The translations under genes and the position numbers were made by a program. This document shows, in pieces, positions 16,096-24,083 of a stretch of DNA of 64,000 nt. The notes under the pieces are model-generated. The model searched no databases. It saw only the letters and a list, made by a program, of their open reading frames with translations, and was not told where the DNA came from. The stretch lies in the NCBI GenBank assembly GCA_018433865.1, contig JAHDQJ010000006.1, positions 186,001-250,000 on the forward strand. The letters run 5' to 3'. Origin of the DNA: Spirochaetales bacterium. Lineage in GTDB: Bacteria; Spirochaetota; Spirochaetia; Sphaerochaetales; Sphaerochaetaceae. Position 1 is the first letter of the stretch, and each line of letters opens with the position of its first letter.

Positions 16096-16926
16096 ATGGA
16101 AGTAAGGGAATATGTGAATTCGGCATTTGCCGAGAGGATGAACACCGCAGAGATGCGTCGTCACTTTCTCGTCGAGGATCTGTTCGGGCCGGGAAAGGTG
16201 TCGATGACCTACAGTCATGTCGACCGCATGATCACCGGAAGCATCGTTCCTGCCGCACACGAGCTTCTCTTGCCGGTTGGCAAGGAGTTGGGGACCGAGT
16301 TCTTCCTCGCCCGACGGGAAATTGGCATCATCAACATCGGGCAAGCGGGAATCGTTCGGATCGACGGATCGGAGTTCCGCATGGGACCGCGGGACGGCCT
16401 CTATATCGGAATGGGTGCCAAGGATGTCCGCTTCGCCAGCATCGAGCAGAAGCATCCGGCGAAGTTCTATTTCAATAGTGCTCCGGCACATCACGAATAT
16501 CCGTCCCGGCTGATCTCGCTCGGGGATGCCCGGGAAGTCGCACTGGGATCGATGGAGGAGGGGAACAAACGGGTGATACACCAATACCTGCACCCGGCGG
16601 TCCTCCCTACCTGCCAGTTGGTGATGGGCATGACGATGCTCGAACTGGGGTGTGTATGGAACACGATGCCCGTCCATACCCATGAACGTCGCATGGAGGT
16701 CTATCTCTATTTCGACATGCCGGAGGATCGACTCGTGTTCCATCTGTTCGGCAAGCCCGACCAGACGCGACACCTGGTGGTCCGTAACGAGCAAGCGGTG
16801 ATCAGTCCCTCGTGGTCCATCCACTCGGGGGTTGGTACCGGTTCCTACACGTTCATCTGGGGGATGGTGGGAGAGAATCAGACATTCGATGACATGGACC
16901 ACGTGCCCATGAAGAACCTGCTCTAG
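16096..16926 (+). CDS. kduI: 5-keto-4-deoxyuronate isomerase
   Basis: A 276-residue cupin enzyme that converts 5-keto-4-deoxyuronate to 2,5-diketo-3-deoxygluconate in the breakdown of pectin and other uronates. KduI features visible are FLVEDLFGPGKVSMTYSHVDRMI near residues 24-46, GTEFFLARREIGIINIG, YIGMGAKDVRF, and the metal site in MPVHTHERRMEVYLYFD (HxH...E, near residues 195-211). The ATG at 16096 follows AAAAGGAG; the longer start at 16075 has no ribosome site. It is the fourth gene of the TRAP operon and precedes kduD by 12 nt. Confidence 0.95.
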   Translation: MEVREYVNSAFAERMNTAEMRRHFLVEDLFGPGKVSMTYSHVDRMITGSIVPAAHELLLPVGKELGTEFFLARREIGIINIGQAGIVRIDGSEFRMGPRDGLYIGMGAKDVRFASIEQKHPAKFYFNSAPAHHEYPSRLISLGDAREVALGSMEEGNKRVIHQYLHPAVLPTCQLVMGMTMLELGCVWNTMPVHTHERRMEVYLYFDMPEDRLVFHLFGKPDQTRHLVVRNEQAVISPSWSIHSGVGTGSYTFIWGMVGENQTFDDMDHVPMKNLL

Positions 16927-16938
16927 GAGGATGATCAG

Positions 16939-17700
16939 ATGATCCTGGAAGATTTCAGATTGGATGGCAAGGTGGCCATCGTGACCGGAAGCAGCACCGG
17001 ACTCGGTCAGGGCGCCTGCATCGGATTTGCCCAAGCCGGAGCTGATATCGTGGGAGTCGATCATGTTGATTCGTGCGAGACGCAGGAGATGGTCGAGAAG
17101 CTGGGGAGGCGTTTCATCAACATGAAAGAAAACCTGCTCAGCATCGAACCGATCGCACGTATCGTCGCGCGGACGGTCGAGGAGTTCGGTCATCTGGATA
17201 TCCTGATGAACAACGCGGGAATCATCAGGCGGACTGATGCCATCGACTACACGGAGAAGGATTGGGACGAGGTGATGGCGATAAACAGCAAGACCGTCTT
17301 CTTTTTCAGCCAAGCGGCCGCGCGACAGTTCATCAAACAGGGAACAGGTGGTAAGATCATCAGTATCGCCAGCATGCTCAGCTACCAAGGAGGAATCCGT
17401 GTCCCCTCCTATACGGCGAGCAAGAGCGCGGTCATGGGCATTACCCGTGCGATGGCCAACGAGTGGGCAAAGTACGGCATACAGGTGAATGCCATCGCAC
17501 CCGGATACATGGCGACAAACAATACCGCGGCGTTGCGGGCGGATGAGAAACGCAGCGCGGAGATCCTCAGCCGGATTCCCGCCGGCCGATGGGGAACTCC
17601 GGAGGATATCCGGGGAGCTGCGGTATTCCTCGCTTCACGGGCCAGTGACTATATCCATGGGTATACACTGGCGGTAGACGGAGGCTGGTTGGCCCGATAA
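16939..17700 (+). CDS. kduD: 2-dehydro-3-deoxy-D-gluconate 5-dehydrogenase (SDR)
   Basis: A 253-residue short-chain dehydrogenase that should reduce 2,5-diketo-3-deoxygluconate to 2-keto-3-deoxygluconate, the step after KduI. It has the nucleotide-binding GSSTGLGQG (residues about 17-25), NNAG, the catalytic Ser in IASMLSYQGG and YTASK (Tyr-x3-Lys, near residues 158-162), and the C-terminal VDGGWLAR typical of KduD. The KduD call over a general SDR rests on its place directly after kduI. An AGGAGGATGATCAG ribosome site precedes the ATG. Confidence 0.92.
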   Translation: MILEDFRLDGKVAIVTGSSTGLGQGACIGFAQAGADIVGVDHVDSCETQEMVEKLGRRFINMKENLLSIEPIARIVARTVEEFGHLDILMNNAGIIRRTDAIDYTEKDWDEVMAINSKTVFFFSQAAARQFIKQGTGGKIISIASMLSYQGGIRVPSYTASKSAVMGITRAMANEWAKYGIQVNAIAPGYMATNNTAALRADEKRSAEILSRIPAGRWGTPEDIRGAAVFLASRASDYIHGYTLAVDGGWLAR

Positions 17701-17712
17701 GGAGAGCGTATC

Positions 17713-18171
17713 ATGATAATGGCTTCGATCAAGGATTTGCAGCGGTATCGCGGACTTTCCGTGAACCTCGACAGGGCTATCGATTGGATCGCGACGAAAG
17801 TGTATGCGGCGCATCAGGAAGACGGGCGGCTTGAAATCGATGGGGACAGGGTGTTCGCACTGTTCATGCGCTACGAGACGAAAGATCCTTCCGAGGCGCT
17901 GTTCGAGACGCACAGGCACCATATCGACATCCAGATGCTCTTGGAAGGTGCAGAACGTGTCGAGGTGGCGGATGCAACAGGACTGCAGACAGCGGTTCCC
18001 TATGTCGATGACATCGAATTCCAGCAGGTCCCCGATACTCCTGCCCACACTGTCATGCTTACCCCGGGAAACTCGGTCATCCTCTTTCCCGAAGATGCCC
18101 ACAGGCCCTCGCTTTCCGTGGGGTCCGGACGGACCGCCTGTCGGAAGGTAGTGGTGAAAGTAAGGATCTGA
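17713..18171 (+). CDS. YhcH/YjgK/YiaL (EbgC) family cupin, probable sugar anomerase
   Basis: A 152-residue protein of the YhcH/YiaL family. The hallmark block ETHRHHIDIQMLLEGAERVEV (quoted to 20 residues: ETHRHHIDIQMLLEGAERVE) near residues 73-93 and the metal-binding FPEDAHRPSLSVG near 132-144 are present. The E. coli relative NanQ opens N-acetylneuraminate as an anomerase, so this protein may speed ring opening of a uronate intermediate between KduI and KduD; that role is inferred. It is the last gene of the TRAP/kdu operon and is followed by a strong terminator. ATG at 17713 follows AAGGAG; an ATG two codons on is also possible. Confidence 0.88.
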   Translation: MIMASIKDLQRYRGLSVNLDRAIDWIATKVYAAHQEDGRLEIDGDRVFALFMRYETKDPSEALFETHRHHIDIQMLLEGAERVEVADATGLQTAVPYVDDIEFQQVPDTPAHTVMLTPGNSVILFPEDAHRPSLSVGSGRTACRKVVVKVRI

Positions 18172-18189
18172 TGCTTCATGGATAACAAC

Positions 18190-18212
18190 GGGGGCTGCCG
18201 TCGGCAGCCCCC
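18190..18212 (+). terminator. Terminator at the end of the TRAP/kdu operon
   Basis: GGGGGCTGCC (18190-18199) and GGCAGCCCCC (18203-18212) form a perfect 10-bp stem with a 3-nt loop, 18 nt after the last stop. The tail (TTGCCCTGTCT) is only moderately T-rich. It lies between convergent genes and may serve both strands. Confidence 0.7.
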
Positions 18213-18234
18213 TTGCCCTGTCTCCTGATGGATC

Positions 18235-19623
18235 CTACTTGGAAAGCAACGGATAGAAGATGTTCCAGTATCCCATGATGAATACCAGGAGCACCAATGC
18301 GGGCAGGATGTAGGTCACGTAGGTTCTTGCCCACTTCGGGAACTTGATGCCTTGTCCTGCGTCGGCTTCCTTGATGAACGCATTCCAACCCCAGCCGCGC
18401 TTCGAGCAACAGAAGAGCAGGAATACCAGCGAGCCGAGCGGCAACAGCGTGGAACTGACGATGAAATCCTCGAGATCAAGCACTCCGCTTCCCGGTCCGA
18501 GCGGCTGGAAGCCGGAGAGGATGTTGAAACCGAGAACGCATGGCATGGAGAGGACGATGATCGCCACGATATTGACGATGACCGCTTTCTTCCGTGACCA
18601 CCCTTTCACGTCGATCCAATAGCTGATGATATTCTCGAACACGGCAACCAGGGTGGAGAGTGCCGCGAAGCTCATGAAGACGAAGAACAGACTTCCCCAC
18701 AGCCGTCCGCCCTGCATCGCGTTGAAGATGTTGGGCAAGGTGATGAAGATCAGCGAAGGCCCTGCACCGGGAGAGACTCCGAAGGCGAAGGAGGCGGGAA
18801 AGATGATCAGGCCGCTCATCAACGCGACGAACGTATCGAGTGCGATGATGTTCACCGATTCACCGGTCAGGGTCCTTTCCTTGCCGATGTAGCTGCCGAA
18901 GATCGCCATGCTTCCGATACCGAGGCTCAAGGTGAAGAAAGCCTGACCCATCGCGGCGTAGATCGCATTCCACAGTCCGCTTTCCTGAAGCCGAGAGAAG
19001 TCGGGCAAAAGGTAGAATTTGAGGCCTTCGGATGCGCCGGGAAGGCTGACTGACTTGACTACCAACAGGAGCATGACGGCGAGCAGTGCGGTCATCATGT
19101 ACTTGGTGATCTTCTCGACTCCCTTCTGCAGTCCCATCCCGACGATTCCCAGTCCGAGCAGTGTGGCCAAGACCATCCAGAAGGTCATCATGCCTGCGTT
19201 GCCGAGCATGCCGCCGAAGTATGCTCCCACTTGGTCGGGAGTGAGTCCGACAAACGCTCCCTTGGCCATGGACCACAGGTAGGCGAACAGCCATCCGCTG
19301 ACGGTGGTGTAGAACATCATCAGTACATAGTTGCCTCCGATGGCGATCGGACCGTAGACATGCCATTTGGTACCTTTTGGTTGCAATGTTTTCATTGCAA
19401 GGCCGATGTTCTGCTGGCTAGCACGGCCGATGGCGAACTCCATGACCATGATCGGCAATCCGAAGATCAAGAGGAACAGGATGTAGATCAACACGAACGC
19501 GGCTCCTCCGTATTGTCCCGTGATGAACGGGAACCGCCAGACATTACCCAAGCCGATCGCACAACCTGCGGACAAGAAAATAAACCCGATGCGACTGGCT
19601 AGCCGCTCTCTCTGCTGAGACAT
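18235..19623 (-). CDS. Sodium-dependent symporter of the NSS (neurotransmitter:sodium) family
   Basis: A 462-residue transporter with 11-12 membrane segments. The first segment carries the NSS signature FLSAGCAIGLGNVWRFPF (residues about 15-32), which binds sodium and substrate; TLSLGIGSMAIFGSYIGKE and FAALSTLVAVFENIISY are the other family blocks. Bacterial members carry amino acids such as tryptophan, tyrosine or leucine. It is divergent from glyA/gcvH and could supply glycine or serine, but that is inferred from position. ATG at 19623 lies 5 nt after AGGAGG; the TTG one codon earlier is too close. A promoter TTGTCA-N17-TACAGT lies upstream. Confidence 0.92.
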   Translation of the reverse strand: MSQQRERLASRIGFIFLSAGCAIGLGNVWRFPFITGQYGGAAFVLIYILFLLIFGLPIMVMEFAIGRASQQNIGLAMKTLQPKGTKWHVYGPIAIGGNYVLMMFYTTVSGWLFAYLWSMAKGAFVGLTPDQVGAYFGGMLGNAGMMTFWMVLATLLGLGIVGMGLQKGVEKITKYMMTALLAVMLLLVVKSVSLPGASEGLKFYLLPDFSRLQESGLWNAIYAAMGQAFFTLSLGIGSMAIFGSYIGKERTLTGESVNIIALDTFVALMSGLIIFPASFAFGVSPGAGPSLIFITLPNIFNAMQGGRLWGSLFFVFMSFAALSTLVAVFENIISYWIDVKGWSRKKAVIVNIVAIIVLSMPCVLGFNILSGFQPLGPGSGVLDLEDFIVSSTLLPLGSLVFLLFCCSKRGWGWNAFIKEADAGQGIKFPKWARTYVTYILPALVLLVFIMGYWNIFYPLLSK

Positions 19624-19653
19624 CAAAACCTCCTAATTCCGTGACAAACCCAC

Positions 19654-19682
19654 ACTGTAGCGCAACAGCAGAAGCGTGACAA
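19654..19682 (-). promoter_or_regulatory. Promoter of the NSS symporter gene
   Basis: On the minus strand TTGTCA (complement of 19677-19682) and TACAGT (complement of 19654-19659) are 17 nt apart, 31 nt upstream of the start codon. Confidence 0.6.
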
Positions 19683-19703
19683 TATGTGTGTCAGTATGAT
19701 TTA

Positions 19704-19733
19704 TTGACAATGTTGCACAGATGGGGGCACAAT
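19704..19733 (+). promoter_or_regulatory. Promoter of the glyA-gcvH unit
   Basis: TTGACA (19704-19709) and CACAAT (19728-19733), 18-nt spacer, 35 nt before the glyA start codon. No glycine riboswitch fold was recognised in the short leader. Confidence 0.5.
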
Positions 19734-19768
19734 GCAATAGAAAAGTCATCATTTGCAAGGAGTCCTCC

Positions 19769-21286
19769 ATGAGCGCATCCCCTCTCTTGAAAGCATACTT
19801 GAAGAAGACCCCCATCGATTCGATCGATGGCAGCTTCGTCGCCTACCTCGCTGCCTTGGAACAAGTTGGAGCCGTCTCTCCCTTGGTGGCTTCCCACATC
19901 GTGAAGGAGCTGGCTGACCAGAGATCGCACCTGAAGCTCATCGCAAGCGAGAACTATTCGAGCCTTGCGTGCCAGCTGGCGATGGGAAACCTCCTGACAG
20001 ACAAGTATGCAGAAGGGTATGCCTACCATCGATTCTACGCGGGATGCGACAACGTGGATGCGATCGAGGATCATGCATGCAAGCTTGCGTGCGAACTTTT
20101 CGGAGCGGAACATGCCTATGTGCAACCGCACAGCGGAGCGGATGCGAACCTCACCGCCTATTGGGCAATCCTGAATACCCGCGTCCAGGTTCCGATGCTG
20201 GAGAAGCTTGGCATCACCAATCCCAGCGACCTGACAAGGGAACAGTGGGATCAGATCCGCCACGCCACGGGCAACCAACGACTGCTTGGGCTCGATTACT
20301 ACTCCGGTGGTCACCTGACCCACGGGTACCGGCAAAACGTCTCGGCACAGATGTTCGATGCCTACTCCTACACTGTGGATCGTGAAACCGGATTGCTCGA
20401 CTATGATGCGATTTCCAAGATGGCACAAGAGGTGAGGCCACTCATCCTCCTCGCGGGATACAGCGCTTACCCACGGCTGATCGATTTCAAGCGGATGAGC
20501 GAGATCGCCCGTTCGGTGGATGCAGTGTTCATGGTCGACATGGCCCACTTCGCAGGGTTGGTCGCAGGGAAGGCCATGACCGGGGATCATGACCCGGTCA
20601 AGTGGGCCGACGTGGTTACCACGACGACCCACAAGACACTCCGCGGTCCGCGCGGAGGCATGATTCTCTGCAAACAGGAATTCGCAGAGGCGGTGGACAA
20701 GGGCTGTCCTTTGGTGATCGGAGGACCGCTTCCTCACATGATCGCCGCGAAGGCCGTGGCATTCTCCGAGGCGTTGGACGGATCCTTCGTCACCTATGCC
20801 AGTCGTATCGTAGAGAACTCACGGGCACTGGCCGCCGCATGCATCGCCGAAGGAATTCCCGTGGCAACCGGTGGTTCGGACAACCATCTGATGCTCCTTG
20901 ACGTAAGAAGCTTCGGACTCAATGGCCGCCAAGCGGAGACGGCCTTGCGCGAGTGTGGCGTGACGCTCAATCGCAATGCGCTGCCATTCGATCCCAATGG
21001 ACCGTGGTATACCAGCGGACTGCGGGTCGGGACTCCTGCGGTGACGACACTCGGGATGGGCGTGCCCCAGATGCAGGAGATCGCTTCGATCATCAAGCTG
21101 GTGCTTGCCCATACCTCCCCATCGGTGATCACCAAGGGGGCGAAGGCCGGGCAGGTGAGCAAGGCGAAGGCCGATACCGATGCGAAGGCGGCACAAGAGG
21201 CGCGTGAGCGTGTCCAGGCCCTCCTTGGGCAGTTTGTATTGTATCCTGAGCTTGACCTGGAGCTCCTGCAGGAGTATGGTCGATAA
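19769..21286 (+). CDS. glyA: Serine hydroxymethyltransferase, long spirochaete/chlamydia form
   Basis: A 505-residue PLP enzyme interconverting serine and glycine with tetrahydrofolate. It has LKLIASENYSS, YAEGYAYHRFYAGC, the PLP lysine in VVTTTTHKTLRGPRGG (Lys 289) and the C-terminal GLRVGTPAVTTLGMG. Common bacterial GlyA is about 415 residues; this form has extra segments around residues 135-180 (between YWAILN and the GLDYYSGGHLTHGY block) as in chlamydial and some spirochaetal enzymes. The ATG at 19769 follows AAGGAG; a longer frame from 19721 overlaps the promoter. It is followed after 23 nt by gcvH, joining one-carbon and glycine metabolism. Confidence 0.94.
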   Translation: MSASPLLKAYLKKTPIDSIDGSFVAYLAALEQVGAVSPLVASHIVKELADQRSHLKLIASENYSSLACQLAMGNLLTDKYAEGYAYHRFYAGCDNVDAIEDHACKLACELFGAEHAYVQPHSGADANLTAYWAILNTRVQVPMLEKLGITNPSDLTREQWDQIRHATGNQRLLGLDYYSGGHLTHGYRQNVSAQMFDAYSYTVDRETGLLDYDAISKMAQEVRPLILLAGYSAYPRLIDFKRMSEIARSVDAVFMVDMAHFAGLVAGKAMTGDHDPVKWADVVTTTTHKTLRGPRGGMILCKQEFAEAVDKGCPLVIGGPLPHMIAAKAVAFSEALDGSFVTYASRIVENSRALAAACIAEGIPVATGGSDNHLMLLDVRSFGLNGRQAETALRECGVTLNRNALPFDPNGPWYTSGLRVGTPAVTTLGMGVPQMQEIASIIKLVLAHTSPSVITKGAKAGQVSKAKADTDAKAAQEARERVQALLGQFVLYPELDLELLQEYGR

Positions 21287-21309
21287 GAGAGTCTGAAAAG
21301 GAGAGGGGC

Positions 21310-21696
21310 ATGAGCAAGATTCCGGCTGAACTGCAGTATTCGAAGGATCATGAGTGGGTACGCATCGATGGCGATGTGTTGTATGTGGGCATCACCGATT
21401 ATGCACAGGATTCATTGGGTGAGGTCGTGTATGTGGAACTTCCTCCGGTGGGCGAGCGTTTCGCTGCTGATGAGGAGATCGCGAACGTGGAATCGGTCAA
21501 GGCCGCCAGCGCGATCTACAACCCCGTCGCAGGGATCGTCGATACCGTGAACGAGGAGTTGGACGGATCACCCGAGCTGATCAACGAGGATTGTTATGAA
21601 AATCACCTCTATACCCTGAAGGATTTTGATGCCGCGCATGTCGGGACCTTGCTCGATGCTGCCGGGTACGCGGAGTTCCTGAAGACGCTCGACTGA
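21310..21696 (+). CDS. gcvH: Glycine cleavage system H protein
   Basis: A 128-residue lipoyl carrier. KDHEWVRIDGDVLYVGITDYAQDSLGE is near the N-terminus and the lipoylated lysine is Lys 64 in IANVESVKAASAIYNPVAG. The protein carries the aminomethyl group from GcvP to GcvT. The ATG follows AAGGAGAGGGGC. It is the second gene of the glyA-gcvH unit; gcvPA/gcvPB lie 1 kb further on, interrupted by an unrelated secreted-protein gene. No gcvT or lipoamide dehydrogenase gene is in this window. Confidence 0.97.
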   Translation: MSKIPAELQYSKDHEWVRIDGDVLYVGITDYAQDSLGEVVYVELPPVGERFAADEEIANVESVKAASAIYNPVAGIVDTVNEELDGSPELINEDCYENHLYTLKDFDAAHVGTLLDAAGYAEFLKTLD

Positions 21697-21799
21697 TATA
21701 TCAATAATAATCAGGATTCGTCACACTTCTTGCTGGATGCTTCCTCGCGTTTCCATTACATTGTACTTATTCCAAAAAAGTATGCTAGCCGGAGGCGCT

Positions 21800-22665
21800 A
21801 TGAAGCGAATTGCATTCCTCATGATCCTGTTGTACGTTGCAGTGGGTTCCCTGTTTGCCGCGATCACGTTCGAACCGTTCGTTGAAACGGAACAGGGGAC
21901 GATCGCGATCCTGCACCACACCTATGAAAATGGGAAGACCGCAGGAAGCGGTACGAATTTCGATTTCCGCAACGAAGGTGGCCAGGACCTCCTTTATCCC
22001 TTCGAACGCTACGCGATCGGTGCGACAATCAACGGTCGCCACCGCGCAGGTTCACCTACCAGCCGCTCAACCTGGTGACCAACGTCACCTTCCGTGAGGA
22101 TGTCACTGTCGGAAAGGAAGAGGGCAATCCCGTGGATACCGCCCTTACCTTCGCAGCAGGTACTCCGATGGAGCTTACCTACAGTTTCCCCTTCTACCGG
22201 TTCTCCTATACCTATGATGTGTTGGGCAAGCATGAACACGCGACACTCGGACTCGGTCTGGTGTTGCAGATCCGCGATGCCTCGATCCGTTTCAAGGCGT
22301 TGGATGATACCAAGGGACTGTTCGTGTCGCAAAATGTCGGGCTTGTCCCCGCACTCGCCATCTACTCCTCGTACGAATTCCCGTTCGGTTTGCGTCTCAG
22401 CGCTGATATCGCCGGATCCTACGCCAGTTCCTCCTTCTTCAATGGTGCCGATTTCGATTTCACCGGTTCGATCCTCGACGCATCGCTGCGGATGGGGTAT
22501 ACGGTGAAGGATGAGCTCGAGCTGTTCGGCAACCTGCGATTCTTCGGTGGAACCGCGGAAGGAACCAGTGATGCGGAAACCTCATGGTCCGTGAGTTCCT
22601 ACAACTATACGAAGAACAACATCGCAGCCTTGACCGTGTCGGTCGGAGCACTCTGGTCGATGTGA
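21800..22665 (+). pseudogene. Secreted/outer-membrane protein gene with a frameshift
   Basis: The gene opens with ATG at 21800 after GGAGG and a signal peptide (MKRIAFLMILLYVAVGSLFA). The first frame runs to about 22040 (YAIGATINGRHR) and then reads into a stop at 22078. From about 22040 the protein continues in another frame as RRFTYQPLNLVTNVTFREDV and on to a proper C-terminus at 22665 (LTVSVGALWSM). Joined, it gives a protein of about 287 residues, rich in alternating beta-type sequence, consistent with a small outer-membrane barrel. One missing base near 22035-22050 would explain the break. It may be a real mutation or a sequencing error. It splits the gcv genes into two groups. Confidence 0.75.
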
Positions 22666-22671
22666 TTTGGA

Positions 22672-22700
22672 TTGCAAGACGCCTCCCCGTGTTCTACACT
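22672..22700 (+). promoter_or_regulatory. Promoter of the gcvPA-gcvPB unit
   Basis: TTGCAA (22672-22677) and TACACT (22695-22700) are 17 nt apart, 30 nt upstream of the gcvPA start. This implies gcvPA and the following genes are transcribed independently of glyA-gcvH. Confidence 0.55.
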
Positions 22701-22730
22701 TGAGTGGTCGAAACTCAATCGGGAGGCGTC

Positions 22731-24083
22731 ATGATTCCTTACATTCCCCACACGGATGCGGACAGGCGACACATGCTCGAAGCAATCGGGCTTGCGTCGA
22801 TGGACGATCTCTTCTCGGATATTCCCCAGGAGGTCCTCTATCGCGGGGACCTGGAGATCGATCCGGGCTTGTCGGAGGAGGAGGTCCTCAACCGTCTGCG
22901 CTCGCTGGCAGCGATGAACCGTATCGGTACCTGTTTCCTCGGCATGGGCTGCTATGACCGGATCATCCCCTCGACGGTCAAGAGCCTGGCGAGCTTGCCT
23001 TCGTTCGTGACCGCCTATACCCCATACCAGCCGGAAATCTCCCAAGGCCTCTTGCAGGCCATCTTCGAGTTTCAGTCGATGGTATGTTCGCTCACCGGGA
23101 TGGATGTTGCCAATGCCTCGCTCTACGACGGTCCCACCGCTGCCGCGGAGGCTGCGGCGATGATGCTTGCGTCGAAGCGCAAGAGCAACATGGTGCTGGT
23201 ATCGGAAACCGTGCACCCGTTCACGATCCAGGTGTTGCAGACTTGGGCTCTCGGAACCGGATTCGTCATCCGAATCGTACCTGAGCGTACGTGCGTTGCC
23301 GATGTGGAACTGATCGGTTCTTCCCTTGCACCGCACGTTGCCGGAGTGGTGGTGCAGAGTCCGAACCGCTATGGGTACCTGGAGGACTATAGCGGTCTCG
23401 CCGAGCGTGTGCATGAGACGGGAAGCCTGCTGACCATCTCTTCAGATCCTCTCTCACTGGTGTTGCAACGCTCACAGGCCGAGTGGGGAGCGGATATCGC
23501 GATCGGTGACATGCAACCGCTTGGGTTGCCCACCGCGTTCGGCGGCCCTTCTTGCGGGTATATGGCGGTTCGGGAGCCGCTGATGCGCAAGATCCCCGGG
23601 AGGATCGTCGGGCAGACCGTCGATATCGAGGGAAAGCGTGCCTATACCTTGACACTGCAGGCGAGGGAACAGCACATCAAGCGTGAGCGGGCAACCAGCA
23701 ATATCTGTTCCAACCAAGCACTCGCGGCACTGACCGCAACGATCCACATCACACTCGTCGGCTACAACGGAATGTTGGAGGCTGCTGCTCTGAGCCGGGA
23801 CAAGGCTGCCTACCTGGCACGGCTTCTGGAGAAACACAAGAGCCTGTCCGTCGGAAAAGCGGCACCCTTCTGGTGCGAGTTCCCGGTTGTCTTCCGGGAT
23901 GCCTCCCAGATGGAGCAGGTCCTGACAGCCTTGAAATCTCGTGATATCCACGGGGGAGTTCGCTTGGGAGCATTGACCGGCAGGGCAGAGGACGAGGCGA
24001 CGCTCATCGTCGCGGTCACCGAGAAGCGGACGCGCGAAGAGTTGGATACGTATGCACATGTGGTCGAGGAGGTGTTGGGATGA
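22731..24083 (+). CDS. gcvPA: Glycine dehydrogenase (decarboxylating) subunit 1
   Basis: A 450-residue subunit of the two-chain glycine decarboxylase; with GcvPB it removes CO2 from glycine and loads the aminomethyl group on GcvH. Family motifs: MIPYIPHTDADRRHMLEAIG at the N-terminus, FLGMGCYDRIIPSTVK, AYTPYQPEISQGLLQAIFEFQ (in part), NASLYDGPTAAAEA and RATSNICSNQALAAL. The PLP lysine lies in the partner subunit. ATG at 22731 follows GGAGGCGTC; the GTG/ATG-type start nine codons earlier lies in the promoter. The stop overlaps the gcvPB start by 4 nt. Confidence 0.96.
   Translation: MIPYIPHTDADRRHMLEAIGLASMDDLFSDIPQEVLYRGDLEIDPGLSEEEVLNRLRSLAAMNRIGTCFLGMGCYDRIIPSTVKSLASLPSFVTAYTPYQPEISQGLLQAIFEFQSMVCSLTGMDVANASLYDGPTAAAEAAAMMLASKRKSNMVLVSETVHPFTIQVLQTWALGTGFVIRIVPERTCVADVELIGSSLAPHVAGVVVQSPNRYGYLEDYSGLAERVHETGSLLTISSDPLSLVLQRSQAEWGADIAIGDMQPLGLPTAFGGPSCGYMAVREPLMRKIPGRIVGQTVDIEGKRAYTLTLQAREQHIKRERATSNICSNQALAALTATIHITLVGYNGMLEAAALSRDKAAYLARLLEKHKSLSVGKAAPFWCEFPVVFRDASQMEQVLTALKSRDIHGGVRLGALTGRAEDEATLIVAVTEKRTREELDTYAHVVEEVLG

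Noticed and set aside
15709-17388. Long antisense reading (559 codons) opposite dctM, kduI and kduD
   Set aside because: It covers several well-supported genes on the other strand, is rich in His, Asp and Arg from reversed codons, and matches no family.
19627-19768. Possible glycine riboswitch before glyA-gcvH
   Set aside because: The leader after the promoter is only about 35 nt and no conserved glycine aptamer core was seen; the spacer before gcvPA is also too short.
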